From Eutreptiella sp. 'Long Island Sound 2002' (Eukaryota; Euglenozoa; Euglenophyceae; Eutreptiales; Eutreptiaceae), in NCBI GenBank assembly GCA_964036045.1, contig OZ038383.1, positions 39,372,294-39,436,293 of the forward strand: a stretch of DNA of 64,000 nucleotides, given 5' to 3'. Position numbers and translations under genes: made by a program. The notes below the pieces were generated by a model. It saw only the letters and a program-made list of their open reading frames with translations, was not told where the DNA came from and did not search any database. Below, in pieces: positions 44,413 to 54,832 of this stretch (position 1 is its first letter; the number at the start of each line of letters is the position of its first letter).

Positions 44413-45115
44413 TCCACAATGAGGGCAGTTAGAAGAAGATTTGCACCGCTATATGGAATATTATGACATTGACTAATAATACTTCATTAACCATGCCATT
44501 AATAATATTATGACAAGATATGAGTGAACCGCATGTATGTGCAGTTCGACTGCTCGCTTCTTATGCCTGTGGTATGCCTGAGGACGTTTTGGAGGACTCC
44601 TGTGACATTGCGAACTGAAAGAGGGCCCATTCCGGGCAAGCGGCGGTTTCCACAAGGCCCTTTTCACGCCTTGACAGAGCAAATTAGGCCGTAAAGTACA
44701 AGACCTACCTAAACAGGTGGTTTGAAGGAGGCTTAGATTGCACAGCTCTAGTAAGCTGTGATTTTAACAGCGTTTGACCCTCTTGCTTGTGTGCAGTGGG
44801 GAAATGGGATGTGAAGATAGGGTGTGTTGCAACGTGCAGGGAATAACCTACCCAAACAAAGGCATGTGATAACAAATTGAATGAATGAATTTCAGCACTG
44901 TGCAGCATTACACATCTGGCACATGTGCACAACATAGAACATAGGAACACAGAGCGATATCCTCTCGTCACCGGGGGCAATTTTTGGATATACCTAGTGA
45001 TGGACGTGCGGTATGGTCTGGTAGGGTTGGTACCGGGTCTTTGAAATGGGTACCGTTGGACGCCTGGAAAAACGTGAAGTACTCCAGGGCGGAAGAAAAG
45101 TGTAACGTGAAGTAC
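44413..45115. other. No recognisable gene
   Basis: AT-rich start with an inverted ATTAATAATATTATGAC / GACATTGACTAATAATAC pair near 44463-44515, then ordinary spacer. ACGTGAAGTACTC is repeated at about 45072 and 45106 (GTGAAGTACTCCAGGGCGG; GTGAAGTACTCAAGCTTG). Confidence 0.35.
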
Positions 45116-45862
45116 TCAAGCTTGTGTAAGGACATTGGGTATATCATTGTGTTTGTGCATGTCTTTGTGCTCAGTGTGTTTGTCGAAGGCATCATGTATA
45201 TTGACGTGCAGAACCTCCAAAGGGGTGTGCTTGAAACTTGTGTCACTGCCTGGGATGTCCTTTGGGAATGCCATGCACGCAGTGCGCACGCAGTGCGAAG
45301 TTTTGGATGTCGGCAAATACTCGAACCCTAGTTTTGGCCCCCTTTCACAAGTTTTTCGTTCCGTACCAGGGTTTTTTTGGCTTCCCAAGCATTTAGGATC
45401 TGGCATATTTGAATTGTCAACCATTTCCCCCGAGAAGAGGCCCATCGACAAAGTGTACACCGTCGACACGACCCGGATCTCGACGTCGTCATTGTCGACA
45501 CTGCAGCGAGCCTGGTGCCGTAGAGGCAGTTCGATTCGCCCTATAGAGTACTCTTTCCAACAGTTTGATTCGCCCTGCAGAGTGCTCTTCCCGACAGATA
45601 GTATGTGCACCAAAACCTTGGTCGACTTCAAGGTGATTCTCGAACCGAGATGCTCAAGATCATCGATCGGTATGGCCACGTCCACAACTGCAAAGAAGTC
45701 AACGTGGTCATCGTCGCTCGAAGGCTCTCGATCGCCGATACTCGATGGTGGCGAGTCGACACCAGGACCGGACAGTTCTTCTTCGACGATGCTGTTGGTG
45801 ATAACTACAACTAGAAGTATCGATGGACACCTGGCCAACCCTATGGTATTGACACCTTTCAA
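45116..45862 (-). CDS. Element-type ORF on the minus strand, PLEVLHVNI box
   Basis: A 248-residue frame. Near its C-terminus it reads TPLEVLHVNIHDAFDKH, whose DNA clearly resembles the + strand at 46674-46715 (VPFEVLRVIIDNAFCEP). This cross-strand homology is the main reason to prefer this strand over the open 255-residue + frame at 45135-45902. The N-terminal part has an acidic segment (DREPSSDDDHVDFFAVVDVA). A tandem pair of about 38 bp (GTTTGATTCGCCCT-AGAGT-CTCTTCC) lies at 45527-45597 in the middle. It is divergent from, and about 85 bases away from, the + frame that follows. No named family. Confidence 0.35.
   Translation of the reverse strand: MKGVNTIGLARCPSILLVVVITNSIVEEELSGPGVDSPPSSIGDREPSSDDDHVDFFAVVDVAIPIDDLEHLGSRITLKSTKVLVHILSVGKSTLQGESNCWKEYSIGRIELPLRHQARCSVDNDDVEIRVVSTVYTLSMGLFSGEMVDNSNMPDPKCLGSQKNPGTERKTCERGPKLGFEYLPTSKTSHCVRTACMAFPKDIPGSDTSFKHTPLEVLHVNIHDAFDKHTEHKDMHKHNDIPNVLTQA
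45284..45311. repeat. CGCACGCAGTG minisatellite, two sites
   Basis: Two to three units here and about three and a half at 45927-45961, in the same orientation. The sites bracket 0.62 kb. They may have recombined or marked an insertion; the second site lies between the divergent frames. Confidence 0.75.
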
Positions 45863-45947
45863 TCTTGCCCCTAGTAAACAGGTGACAGGTATTCTTGGGT
45901 GAGTATCCTAGCCTCTGTGTGCGCAATATGCACGCAGTGCGCACGCA

Positions 45948-46850
45948 GTGCGCACGCAGTGCAAACACTTAGCCTTTGTCCCACTGCTTTTCCCCTTTCA
46001 ACAGATTGGAAAATTTCCAGTGGTAGCCACGGAAGTGCATCCTCTGCCCCCCCCCCCCCCTCCCCCCTCCGCCTCCGCCTCCGCCACAGATCTTACCTTT
46101 GAGGACCTCGTAGATGCCGATTCAGCAAATTTTGAACTGCCAATACCCATTGATGTCCGGTCTAAGCTCCAACATGCTCTTGCTGCACTGTGCGTGCACC
46201 ACATAGCATCAAATACCATTGAACCCCGCATGTTGCGGGTGATTTTGGATAAGGCGGTACCAGAAACACATACTATTCATGCGAAGGACACACTATTGGC
46301 AACATTCATGCATAAAAAGTTTGCTCAGCCCCCCAAGAATACCATTCCTGTGTTGACCACACGTGAGGCTGTAGGCAAGACAACGCTCCGCAAGCATGAA
46401 ACCTCGTATGGGGTTCGATACAAGAATTTATGCATCACTGGCCCGGATGTAAAATATGATAATGATCGCATGTTTGCTGATGACTCAGATGAACGATTGC
46501 GGTCACATTTTTTGTTTTTGAAATCCATTTTGTCCACGCACCCTGACACCTTGATTAGGGACCGAAAGTGGACAAAGGCAGACATTCAGTCATGGTTCAA
46601 GGAGGCGGACGTCAAGAAATGTTCAAAAAAGTTATTACCGCAAACATGCACTTCCCCCCCTTTTCTTACATCCATGTCCCTTTTGAGGTTCTGCGCGTCA
46701 TTATAGATAATGCCTTCTGTGAGCCCCCCGAGGCAACAATCCCCTGTGCCACGCGGGCTACTTTTATAGCAGCTCACGTTACCGAGGTTAGGCGGGAGGA
46801 AGCAAGGTGGAGGGTTTGGCATGAGGCCCCCTCTTGTACTTGGTAAAAGA
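45948..46850 (+). pseudogene. Element-type ORF with two LRVI-D-A boxes
   Basis: The frame 45948-46706 (252 residues) includes a Pro/Ser/Ala run from a C homopolymer at 46050-46061, then LTFEDLVDADSANFELPIPI, LRVILDKAVPETHTIHAKDT, RKHETSYGVRYKNLCITGPD, and SILSTHPDTLIRDRKWTKAD. It then shifts frame: the overlapping frame to 46846 carries YIHVPFEVLRVIIDNAFCEP. LRVILDKA and LRVIIDNA, about 150 residues apart, are an internal repeat, also seen on the minus strand at 45.2 kb. A role in a mobile element is inferred from the neighbourhood only. Confidence 0.4.
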
Positions 46851-46972
46851 CAATTTTGCCACCAGAAGGGGGGGTTTTTCGAACAGACTGCCAGCCCACT
46901 TACCACCCCCATGGTCCTTTGTGCGGTATTCACTTTCTTTTGGCCGCTGCTCCCAAGCCTTCAGGATGAGCC

Positions 46973-48003
46973 TTGAAACGTGCTGGTATGACTGTGATGG
47001 ATTCCTGGCTGTGGGCCGCAGGTCCCTACAAGGACTGTGAGCAGGCCGATGCCGAGAAATACGCTGTGTGGCCGTGTGTGTGTATGCGTGGTTTGCAGAG
47101 GATGCACTTCTTGTTGCACCAGCTCTTTGTTGTAATGTGTTCTTCTTCCATTACCGCTGCCCTTTGTGGTTGGGCCGCCACCGTTGCCGGCCCTTCATTT
47201 TCTTTTGGCCGCCTTCCGGTCGGATCGGCATCGGCATCAGCAGCAGCAGTAGCATCACCATCGGCATCACCATCACCGTCGGGAACACCGCCAACACTCC
47301 CCCTATGGGGAACTCAGCCTCAGCCTAAGCCCTAGCGCCTGCCCCAGCGGAAGAAGCAGCAACAACACCAACAGCAACACAACAAGGAGCAGCAGAAGAA
47401 GGAGCAGCAGAAGAAGAAGCAGTGGAAGAAGGAGACGAAGAAGAAGAAGAAGAAGTGACAGGAGAAGACTTCCCCCTCCGTAGCGCTCGTGGCCCCGGGG
47501 TTGGGGGCGGCCGTGGCAGCGGCGCAAGTGTAGTACTACCTGCACTCTGCAGTAAGAAGAGTCGAGAGTGGGTGGCTGTTCAGGCCTGCTTCAACCCTCG
47601 TGGGGTGGCTTGGCTGACCAAGGCTGGGGTAACCAGCCGGAGGACCCCGGGGAGGGTTGAAAAATTTGGGGTCTTCCCCCTCGCCTTCCCCATGGCCCTG
47701 TTGCAGCTGGCTGTAAGGCAAAATGGAGTCCGGGTGTGCTCTTTTTTGGCGCTGAGTGACAAGGTTCGGGAGTGGGTGGTCAAGGAGTTTAGGTTGCCAG
47801 CTGACCAGGTTAGGGTGCTGAGGGGGAAATTTGAGGAGGAGGTTAAAAAGTTTCAGGGGGCAGAGCAGCGGGTGCGGGAGACATGTGGGGTGAAAAGGCA
47901 GGGGGGTGCTAGCCTGATGGAGAAGGAACGCATGCTCCGGGACGCTGCCACTGCCCACAACAAAAGGGCACAGGGGCTGCTGGAGCAGAGGCGTGCTCCC
48001 TAG
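46973..48003 (+). pseudogene. Acidic-linker protein, one frameshift
   Basis: The first frame, 46973-47335, ends in a Ser/Ala/Pro-rich linker (GSASASAAAVASPSASPSPS). A second frame, open from 47329 to 48003 without an ATG at its start, continues with an Ala/Glu linker and a run of Glu (EEGDEEEEEEVTGEDFPLRS). It then reads WVAVQACFNPRGVAWLTKAG, FPLAFPMALLQLAVRQNGVR and a helix-rich end (FEEEVKKFQGAEQRVRETCG; LMEKERMLRDAATAHNKRAQ) that could be a coiled coil. One base is out of frame near 47330, in low-complexity DNA. Function unknown. Confidence 0.4.
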
Positions 48004-48073
48004 GCGGAGGCCAAAAAGTGCCATGTCTTGAAGGCGTCCCTCCCCTAAATGCCCCCCTCCACCCTCACACCGT

Positions 48074-48743
48074 TTGGGATATGGGAGGTTGCTGGTGGCG
48101 GGGAAGAGGTGCTCCACGGTGTTGTTGTTGTGGTGCACGAAGGGCGGGTCGAAGATTATGACTTGGTCCCAACCAATTCCTCCAAGTCATGTTGCGAGCA
48201 GTTGCGGAAAGGGGGAGTTGCAGCCACCCCGCACACCAGCCCCTCGCAATGCAACCAAAAAGGCTGCCTATACATTGCAGTCTACGTGTTGCTCTGGCAC
48301 CTGCAACACCCAACGCGGAAGTGATCCAAGCCACCCCACCCCCCCCAGAAATTTTGCCACGCCAGGGCGGCAGTGTAGGGCCATGTTTGATAGGGCAGCA
48401 GCCCGGGTGGAAACGCCCGGGAACACCACCCTCCGGCGCACGGGGTGCGGCCCTGCTCTGCTCAAGGAGATCCAGAATGTGCCTAGCGATTTGCTGCACG
48501 TAGGGGTCAAATGGCCTATCCTTTTTGCCTCCCTCACGGGGAACATGGTCCCTGTGGTGATGCTACACCAAATTGCGACAGCCAAAGACGCTGAGTCTCA
48601 GTTTGAGTCTGACCCAGATGTCCTTGTGTCCTCTACAGGGGTGAAGGGAAAGAGGAAGAGATATCCCCCCTTCCCTATGCCTGAACCTCTGACTGAGTCG
48701 TCTCATTTCAACCCTCATGGCCCTGTGTCCTCTACAGGAGTGA
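48074..48743 (+). pseudogene. Element-type ORF interrupted by a foldback insertion
   Basis: The 228-residue frame reads TGCGPALLKEIQNVPSDLLH and WPILFASLTGNMVPVVMLHQ, then a C-terminal part with two copies of SSTGV: SSTGVKGKRKRY at about 48628, and SSTGV at about 48727 where the coding sequence is cut. After the insertion, from about 50309, the + strand reads KGKRKRMAASAGGDNLKKKS, exactly the continuation predicted from the first copy. Without the insertion the protein would carry two SSTGVKGKRKR basic motifs, likely nuclear-targeting patches. The frame is therefore disrupted by a mobile element, and the remainder continues to about 50470. Confidence 0.5.
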
Positions 48744-49370
48744 TCCTAGGTACACGCTAGAAGACCCAATTTCGTTCTAGGCTAGAACTTCTAGTCTAGA
48801 TGTTCTAGCCTATAAAATATCAGGCTAGAACACAAATCATTCTACCCTAAACTGGTAGAATAGGTACAATCCAAAAAACAAAGAATCAACTTGCGTCGGG
48901 GGGTGGGCTGCATGACATATACACTCATAGCAGCCAACACACTTGACACATGCATACGCATATGTACCCCCGCCCCTCCGCTAGCACATACACAGTTTGG
49001 CATAGGCATACAAACACTACAACACACAACATACAATGTCGAGGGTGGGGAGGGGAGGGAAGAGGGCACACACAAACACCTTACCATCACCCCCTGAGTG
49101 TTGGGCTATCTCCCCCTCCCCACTTCGATGTTGTGGTGTGGGTTCTTTGCCTGCTGTTGCTTGTTGTATTGCAGTTGAGGTTAGGGAGGGTATCCTTTCA
49201 TTTTTCACAGGTGGTTTGCAAGAATGCCAGAATCGCGGGAGAGTTTGCCCCACTGCTTGTTGTCCCCCTCTTCCCTGTCTCCTTCCCCTGTTTTACACCT
49301 TGCTTTGCTTTCAGAGAATGATGCATCCGAGACTGTCAGAAGTGTTAAAATAGTGGAATTTGGCTGGTGA

Positions 49371-49530
49371 TGTGCCTCAAAGGAGATAAAGGAGCTAGTT
49401 CGGGACGTGGATATTTGAATGCGGTTGTAGATGTGCCCCAAAGCAGATAGGGGGCTAGTTCGGGATATGGATATTTGAATGTGGCTGTTGACGTGCCCCA
49501 AAGCAGATAAAGGGGCTAGTTCGGGATATT
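49371..49530 (+). repeat. Three tandem copies of a 60-61-bp unit (R3)
   Basis: Each begins GTGCC-CAAAG-AGATA, continues GGCTAGTTCGGGATATGGATATTTGAATG and ends near GTTG-GATGTGCC. The third is partial. A lone relative, GCCCCAAAGCCGATAAAGGGGCTAGTTC, lies at 62576-62603. The minus strand reads a 20-residue repeat (SRTSPLSALGHIYNRIQIST), but I do not claim it is translated. Confidence 0.8.
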
Positions 49531-49579
49531 GGGTTGCCAGTCCTTTTGTGATTGAAATTTGTTTGTTGGTTGTTGGTAT

Positions 49580-49965
49580 AAACATTGGTTGGGTGCATCT
49601 ACACCCCGTGGTGTGTGGTGTGGTTTGGTGTTGCATGGTGTGAGATATGGTGATTGTGAGTGTGCATGTATGTGCAGCCATTGCAAGGGTGGTGGGGGGG
49701 GTTCTTTGGTATTAATGTTCTTGTTCTAGCGGCGTTCTAGCGAGGTTCTAGCGACGGATCGGCGTCCCTATAACGGCGCTAGAACGCTGCTCGAACCCTT
49801 TGCTAGAACGCCGCTAGAACAGGAACATTAATTCCATAGAACCCCCCCACCACCACCCTTGCAATGGCTGCACACACATGCACACCCACGGACACAGCAT
49901 TCCACACCATGCAACAACACAACACACCACACACCGCGGGGTGTAGATGCACCCAATCAGCCATC
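49580..49965. repeat. Giant palindrome with arms of about 190 bases
   Basis: The axis is at about 49772. Matched blocks include GGGTGCATCTACACCCCG / CGGGGTGTAGATGCACCC, GTGCAGCCATTGCAAGGGTG / CACCCTTGCAATGGCTGCAC, TTAATGTTCTTGTTCTAGCG / CGCTAGAACAGGAACATTAA, and the central GGTTCTAGCGACGGATCGGC region. Arms differ by scattered substitutions and small indels. It sits wholly inside the foldback element. Confidence 0.85.
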
Positions 49966-50689
49966 CAACCAACCAGCAACCCAACAGCCAACTGACAAAC
50001 CAACCATGCACCAACGAACCCGTTCTACGCTAGATGTTGTAGCGCTGTTCTAGGGAGCGGCGCTAGAACGTCGCTAGAACGTCGCTAGAACAAAAATTTT
50101 TTCCATTCCAATTTCAGGTCAAAACGTTGAATTGGTGAAAAACAAGCCCTAGGCCCCCAAGTACGGATAGGGGGGTCCAAGTTCGATCCCTCATATCACC
50201 CACCCTTGACCTCCATGGGTGGGGGTAGTCCCCTCTTTTTTTCGTTCTAGCCTTCCAGCGCCATCTAGGCTAGAACGAAATTGGGTCTTCTAGCGTGTAC
50301 CTAGGGGAAGGGCAAGAGGAAGAGGATGGCTGCCTCTGCAGGGGGGGATAATTTGAAGAAGAAGTCCGCCCCTAGCTCCTACTCCTCGTGGAGTGGGAGA
50401 GGGCAGGAGGGGGGGGGTGTTGGGGCAGAGGGGGTGGCTGGGAGCGTTCGCTCCCCCTTAGAATCGTGACCTCCGTCCGCACGGCGCTGGACTATGTGAC
50501 GGCTACAAGTCATCGCCCCGAGATTTGGATCGTCCGTTCCCCTTGCTGGATGGGACACCAACTGGGCAGGGGGAGCTGGTTGTGCTGCTTGTCCCCCCTG
50601 AAACTGAAGCAAGTGGCTCTCATAAGGCAGAACAGTGCCCTGTCAACGAAATCTTCCACGTGCTGTGTTTGTGCACGTGTGCCTATGTC

Positions 50690-52070
50690 TGGACGGGGAT
50701 GAATAGTCGAGCACACTTTGGGCATGTGGATCTATGTGCTGCTGTGAGCAAATAGCCCGAAATAAATTCATGGTGGAAGCTATTGGTGGGCAATTTCCGG
50801 AAATGCCTTGTTTGTAGGCAAGTGAAAAAGTGGGCCCCTAGAAGGGGGCGGATACTCGAGCACACTTTACACTTTGGGCTTCGAGATCTCGGTGCTACTG
50901 TGCGCACAAAGCCTAAAATAAAGTCCGGGTGGAAGGTACTGGTCGGGGCTTTCCAAAAAAGCCTTGTTTGCAGGAAACCGAAACAGTTGGCCCCTAGACG
51001 GGGGCGGATAGTCGAGCAGACTTGCTCCAGATCTCGGTGTTGCTTTGAGCAAGTAGCCTGAAGCAAAGTCCTGGTGGAAGCTAGTGGTGAGGGTTTTGCA
51101 AAAAAGCCTTGTTTGCAAGAAACTCAAAAATTGGGCCCCTAGACCGGGCGCATAGTGAAGCACACTTTGGGCCTCCAGATCTCGGTGGTGTTGTGAGCAA
51201 ATAGCCTCAAAAACAGTTTTGTTGGAAGCCACTAGTCGGCAATTTTTCAAAAGAGTTTTGTTTGCACGAAACCAAAACATTGGGCCCCTGGAGGGGGGCG
51301 GATACTCGAGCACACTTTGGGCCTCCAAGGCTCGGTGGTGCTGTGCGCGCAAAGCCTGAACTAAAGTCCTGGTGGAAGCTACTGGTCGGGGGTTTCCAAC
51401 AATGCTTGTTTGGAAGAAAGTGGAACAGTGGGCCCCTGGAGGGGGGCGAATCGTTGAGCACACTTGGGGCCTCCGGATCTCGGTGTTGCTTTGAGCAACC
51501 AGCCTGAAACAGAGTCGTCGTCGAAGCTACTGGTCGGGGCAATCCAAAAAAGCCTTGTTTGCAGGTAACTGAAACAATAGGTCCCTGGACGGGGGCGGAT
51601 AGTCGAGCACACTTGGGGCCTCCAAATTTTGATGTTGATGTGAGCAAAATAGCCTCAAAAACAGTCTTGGTGCAAGCTGCTGGTCAGGGCTTTTCAAAAA
51701 TGCCTTGTTTGTAGGAAACTGAAACAGTTGGCCCGTGGACGTGGGTGGATAGGCAAGAACACTTGAGGCCTCCAAATTTCGATTCTGTTGTGATCAAATA
51801 GCCTGCAGCAAAGTCTCCGTGAGACCTATTGGCCGGGGCTTTCCAAAATTGCCTTTTTTCCAGGAAACCGAAACAGTGGGCCCCCGAGCTAGGGTGGACA
51901 ATCGAGCACACTTGGGGTCACCAAACCTCGGTGCTCCTCCGAGCAAAGTACCTGAAAAAAAGTCCTAGTGGAAGCTATTGGTCGGGGTCTTCCAAAAACC
52001 CTTGTTTGCAGGCAACTAAAACGGTGGGCCCCTGGACAGGGGCAAATAGTCAACCACACTTGGGGCACCC
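50690..52070. repeat. Satellite-like tandem array, period about 148 bp, 9-10 units
   Basis: The landmark GGGCCCCT(A/G)GA-GGGGGCGGATA-TCGAGCACACTT recurs near 50834, 50989, 51133, 51282, 51429, 51579, 51729, 51878 and 52025, with a first partial unit at 50690. Each unit also carries CTCGGTG-TGCT-TGAGCAA-TAGCCT, AAAGTCCTGGTGGAAGCTACTGGTCGGGG and TTTCCAAAAA-GCCTTGTTTGCAGGAAAC. Spacing is 144-155 bases, close to nucleosome length. Minus-strand frames give a roughly 49-residue repeat (FHQDFxSGYLLKATPRSG; CSTIRPRPGAHCFGFLQTR), but frames break between units. Confidence 0.9.
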
Positions 52071-52079
52071 AGGCCATTC

Positions 52080-54177
52080 AAGCACCCCAGAGCCATGCTT
52101 ATGCACCCTCCCTCCGGCATCAGCATGTGGTGCTAGCAGCAGTGGTACAAACTGTGGACCGCCTCCAACTAGGGGCAGGTTGGTCTCTGGTGGTCTTTGG
52201 GCAACAGAAAGACCTGCATCGTCTTTCAGTAGACTACTCCCTCACTAGCATCAAGCTTTTGCCACAAATGTGCCATCTCCTTCTCCAAAACACCGGCCTA
52301 GTGGTTTCACAAGGTCGGCAGGCACCTCCACCACAACACGCCGCGTTAACCGTGGGCCTGCATGCTGATTGTTACCAACCCCACGGCCGCCTCAATATCA
52401 ACACCAAGATAAGTCTCATTGATTGTGAGGAACTATGGTGCCCTCTTGTGGGCTGTCTGCCTTGTTGCACAGAAACGATATCATGGTTGGAGTTTCCCGA
52501 AAATTTGGATGCACAATGGGTGCGTAAGCGGGTAGAGGCCCTACATGCCTTACCCGCATGTACATTTAAGCAACTCATGACATACCAAGGTGTTGAATAC
52601 ACTAGTGCTGTTAGGGTACAGTTTGGTTGCATCACTGCAGACCACCACAATTTGAGGAGTGAATGTAAGCAAAAAGGGTTTGTGGCCTGTCCATGGCTGA
52701 ATAAGCACGGGTCGAAGGACCTCTTTTTACACAAGGGCGGGATGTTTGAATCACGTTCGATGCCCTCATAAGTTCCAGGGTGTTTCACGCCTGCAACATG
52801 TATATATCATGCAGCCTATATTGCACAACACCAAGGGCAATGCATCGCGGCTGCTTTGTGTCATTGGGCGCACACTCCCGCCTGATTCGCAACATGAGTT
52901 GCTGCAATTTATCGCCCATGTAGCAAGAAGGTACAACCCTGGATCCCTACCACTTGATAGCCTGGAGAAACGGCGATTAGTGAGAGATCGTGCCCTTGTC
53001 GGGATCAGCCTCGCAAGCCGTGAGGCTCCAACGGTAATGGGCAGACCGGCAGGTGGCATGCTTCTGCCTCTGCCCTTTCACTCACTAGTTTTGGCGTATT
53101 CCCGTATGGTGCACCTCTGTTACGGTTGCACAGCTTGTCTACTTGTTCATGGTGTGCCATGGGCTTGGTGTGCACATACATTGTGCACATCATCCCCGAA
53201 TTCTTTGAAGAGGGTTGCACTGCAACTCTATAAATGCAAGGGTGCTACCACACATGGTTCAACCCTCGCCCACCCATGTTGTTCTCGGATGAGGCAGGGG
53301 AGAGGGACTTAAGGGTTGCAAAAAGATACATGCTTGTTACTAGTACACAAGAGGATGCCAGTATTTCAGAAACTTTGAAACACTAGCTCTACCAAAAGTT
53401 CTTGGAGAAGAAGCAAAAAGTTCACTTTGTCAAAAATTTGGCCCTTGTCCATCGAAATGTTGTATTGGAGGCATGCATGGTGCCTGCCCATGTGTTGTGG
53501 CGCACAATCTTTGCACTTTCGTTACACCATCTCTCCCAAGTGCAAGCAGCACGTGGCTGTACTATGTTAATCCACACAGAAACTTGCTGTGTACAGTTCA
53601 CGATTCCAGGTGCCAAGGAGGAAGTCCATGTGCTTTGCGTGCGTGGGACCTGGGGCACAAAACGTGGCATGCGGAGGTGGGTGTCAGCCGAGTTGGAACC
53701 TATCCAAAGTTGGCCCACATTGGCTTTAAAAAGTGGTGCCCAATTTCCATCATGTGGTGCACACCGAAAGGTTGTAGAAAGAGCCAAGGGAAACGTGCTG
53801 CTGAACGAGCCCATTACCCTAACCCAAATACTGCCTCCATTGGCATTATACCTCCATTTGAGGGGGCGAATATTGTAGCCTCATTTTACGGCTGCCATGT
53901 ACGTACTACGGAACAATGTGTTCAACATGCACAAAAAGCTAAGCTAATGCATATCCCCAATGTTCATCATGACATTGAGCACCAACTAGTGGCAAATGGT
54001 AGCAGCAGTAGCAGTAGTAGCAGTAGTAGGCCGGAAGCTCCTCACCACTACTGCCCCGGTCAGAGTCGCGACCACTTCCCTCTTCTTTGTGTATTGTGCC
54101 CTTTAAGGGCAAACGGCACTTGCGCACGGGGATTCTACTGTTCAGCAAGACATCAGACTCTGAAGCAGCCTGATTGA
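52080..54177 (+). pseudogene. Large element-type gene, frameshifted
   Basis: Three + frames follow one another. 51968-52771 contributes its part after the satellite: AVVQTVDRLQLGAGWSLVVF, SLIDCEELWCPLVGCLPCC, and WLNKHGSKDLFLHKGGMFES. 52746-53312 continues with FQGVSRLQHVYIMQPILHNT, LPPDSQHELLQFIAHVARRY and PLDSLEKRRLVRDRALVGIS. 53402-53878 and the overlapping 53473-54177 give VHFVKNLALVHRNVVLEACM, RVTGTWGTKRGMRRWVS-like sequence, then YPNPNTASIGIIPPFEGANI and a Ser run (54001-54030). Shifts fall near 52770, 53310-53400 and 53740. It follows the satellite directly and ends in the Ser-rich type of linker seen in the other element genes. No named family. Confidence 0.4.
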
Positions 54178-54659
54178 ATTCAGCATCCGATGCATCGAGT
54201 GCTGGCCGGGCGTTCGTGCGCCGTCGTGGACTTTTTTCTTTCTTTGCTAGAACGAAACACACCATTTGGTGTGCAAGGGGCCATTGGCCAAGCCTGAAAT
54301 GTGCTCGAATCAAATGGCTCCCAATGTCGCGTGGTGCTCTGTACCTGCGCACACTGCCCACACACACAACAAATATCACTCCAACCCTGAACCCCTGGCA
54401 ATCCCAACTTCAAACTTTGGGCACCCTTATCCATGTACATGGTGGCATCCCCAATGATGGACCACGATGTTAGGACATGCACCATGCCGTTCCGCCACAG
54501 TTCAGCAGCTCGAAAAATGCAAGGCTCGAGAATGATGGGCCGCCGTTGTGGCCGCCATAAGCGACCCTGCCGCCTACTTGCACTGGTGTGCAACAGCTTC
54601 AGGTATAATTCATGAGTCAGGCATTCATGAGTGCTGTCGTCGGGGACTGTTGGGGTCAC
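53939..54659 (-). CDS. Antisense frames over the 54-kb tail (alternative reading)
   Basis: Two minus frames overlap here. One reads VRRYRAPRDIGSHLIRAHFR, KKEKSPRRRTNARPALDASD, SDVLLNSRIPVRKCRLPLKG, then an acidic SGRDSDRGSSGEELPA. The other holds C-C-V-C-G-Q-C. The basic then acidic/Ser composition resembles the tails of other element proteins, so a minus-strand gene converging on the + gene is possible. Only one of the two strands is likely to be coding at 54.0 kb. Confidence 0.25.
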
Positions 54660-54832
54660 CGGGCAAAGCGTTTGCTGGGATGGAGGTTGCTCTCACCTGC
54701 CTCATCGCCGGTGCATATTGACAATCTGCGCAAACCGCATGTGTGCAACAAACAATGGCAATACAATGTGCTTCTACTCCCGCCCTCTGCCAACTCCATG
54801 ACGAGCAATGCTAGAAAGGTGTGTAGTGCACC

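Larger units (their letters stand above)
48745..50305. mobile_element. Foldback/TIR element, 1.56 kb
   Basis: Ends are a 42-base inverted repeat with one mismatch: CCTAGGTACACGCTAGAAGA on the left, matched by TCTTCTAGCGTGTACCTAGG on the right. The words CTAGAAC and GTTCTAG are scattered through the element. Inside is a second, much larger palindrome (49580-49965), three 61-bp tandem copies (49371-49530) and a further GCTAGAACGTCGCTAGAACG cluster near 50060-50095. The paralogous host word CTACAGGGGTGAAGGGAAAG at 48634 shows the interrupted site was GTGA/AGGG; about 1.565 kb is extra, with GA the only possible short target duplication. No transposase frame is visible, so it is presumably non-autonomous. 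Confidence 0.8.

Noticed and set aside
45135-45902. 255-residue + ORF antisense to the minus-strand frame.
   Set aside because: The homology of the minus strand to the 46.67-kb + frame favours the minus strand as coding.
49205-49681. 158-residue antisense ORF with 20-residue repeats.
   Set aside because: It lies inside the foldback element across the 61-bp tandem and half of the palindrome; composition is explained by those repeats.
50683-51911. Antisense repeat protein across the 148-bp array.
   Set aside because: Unit lengths vary by amounts not divisible by three, so the frame changes from unit to unit; better treated as satellite DNA.
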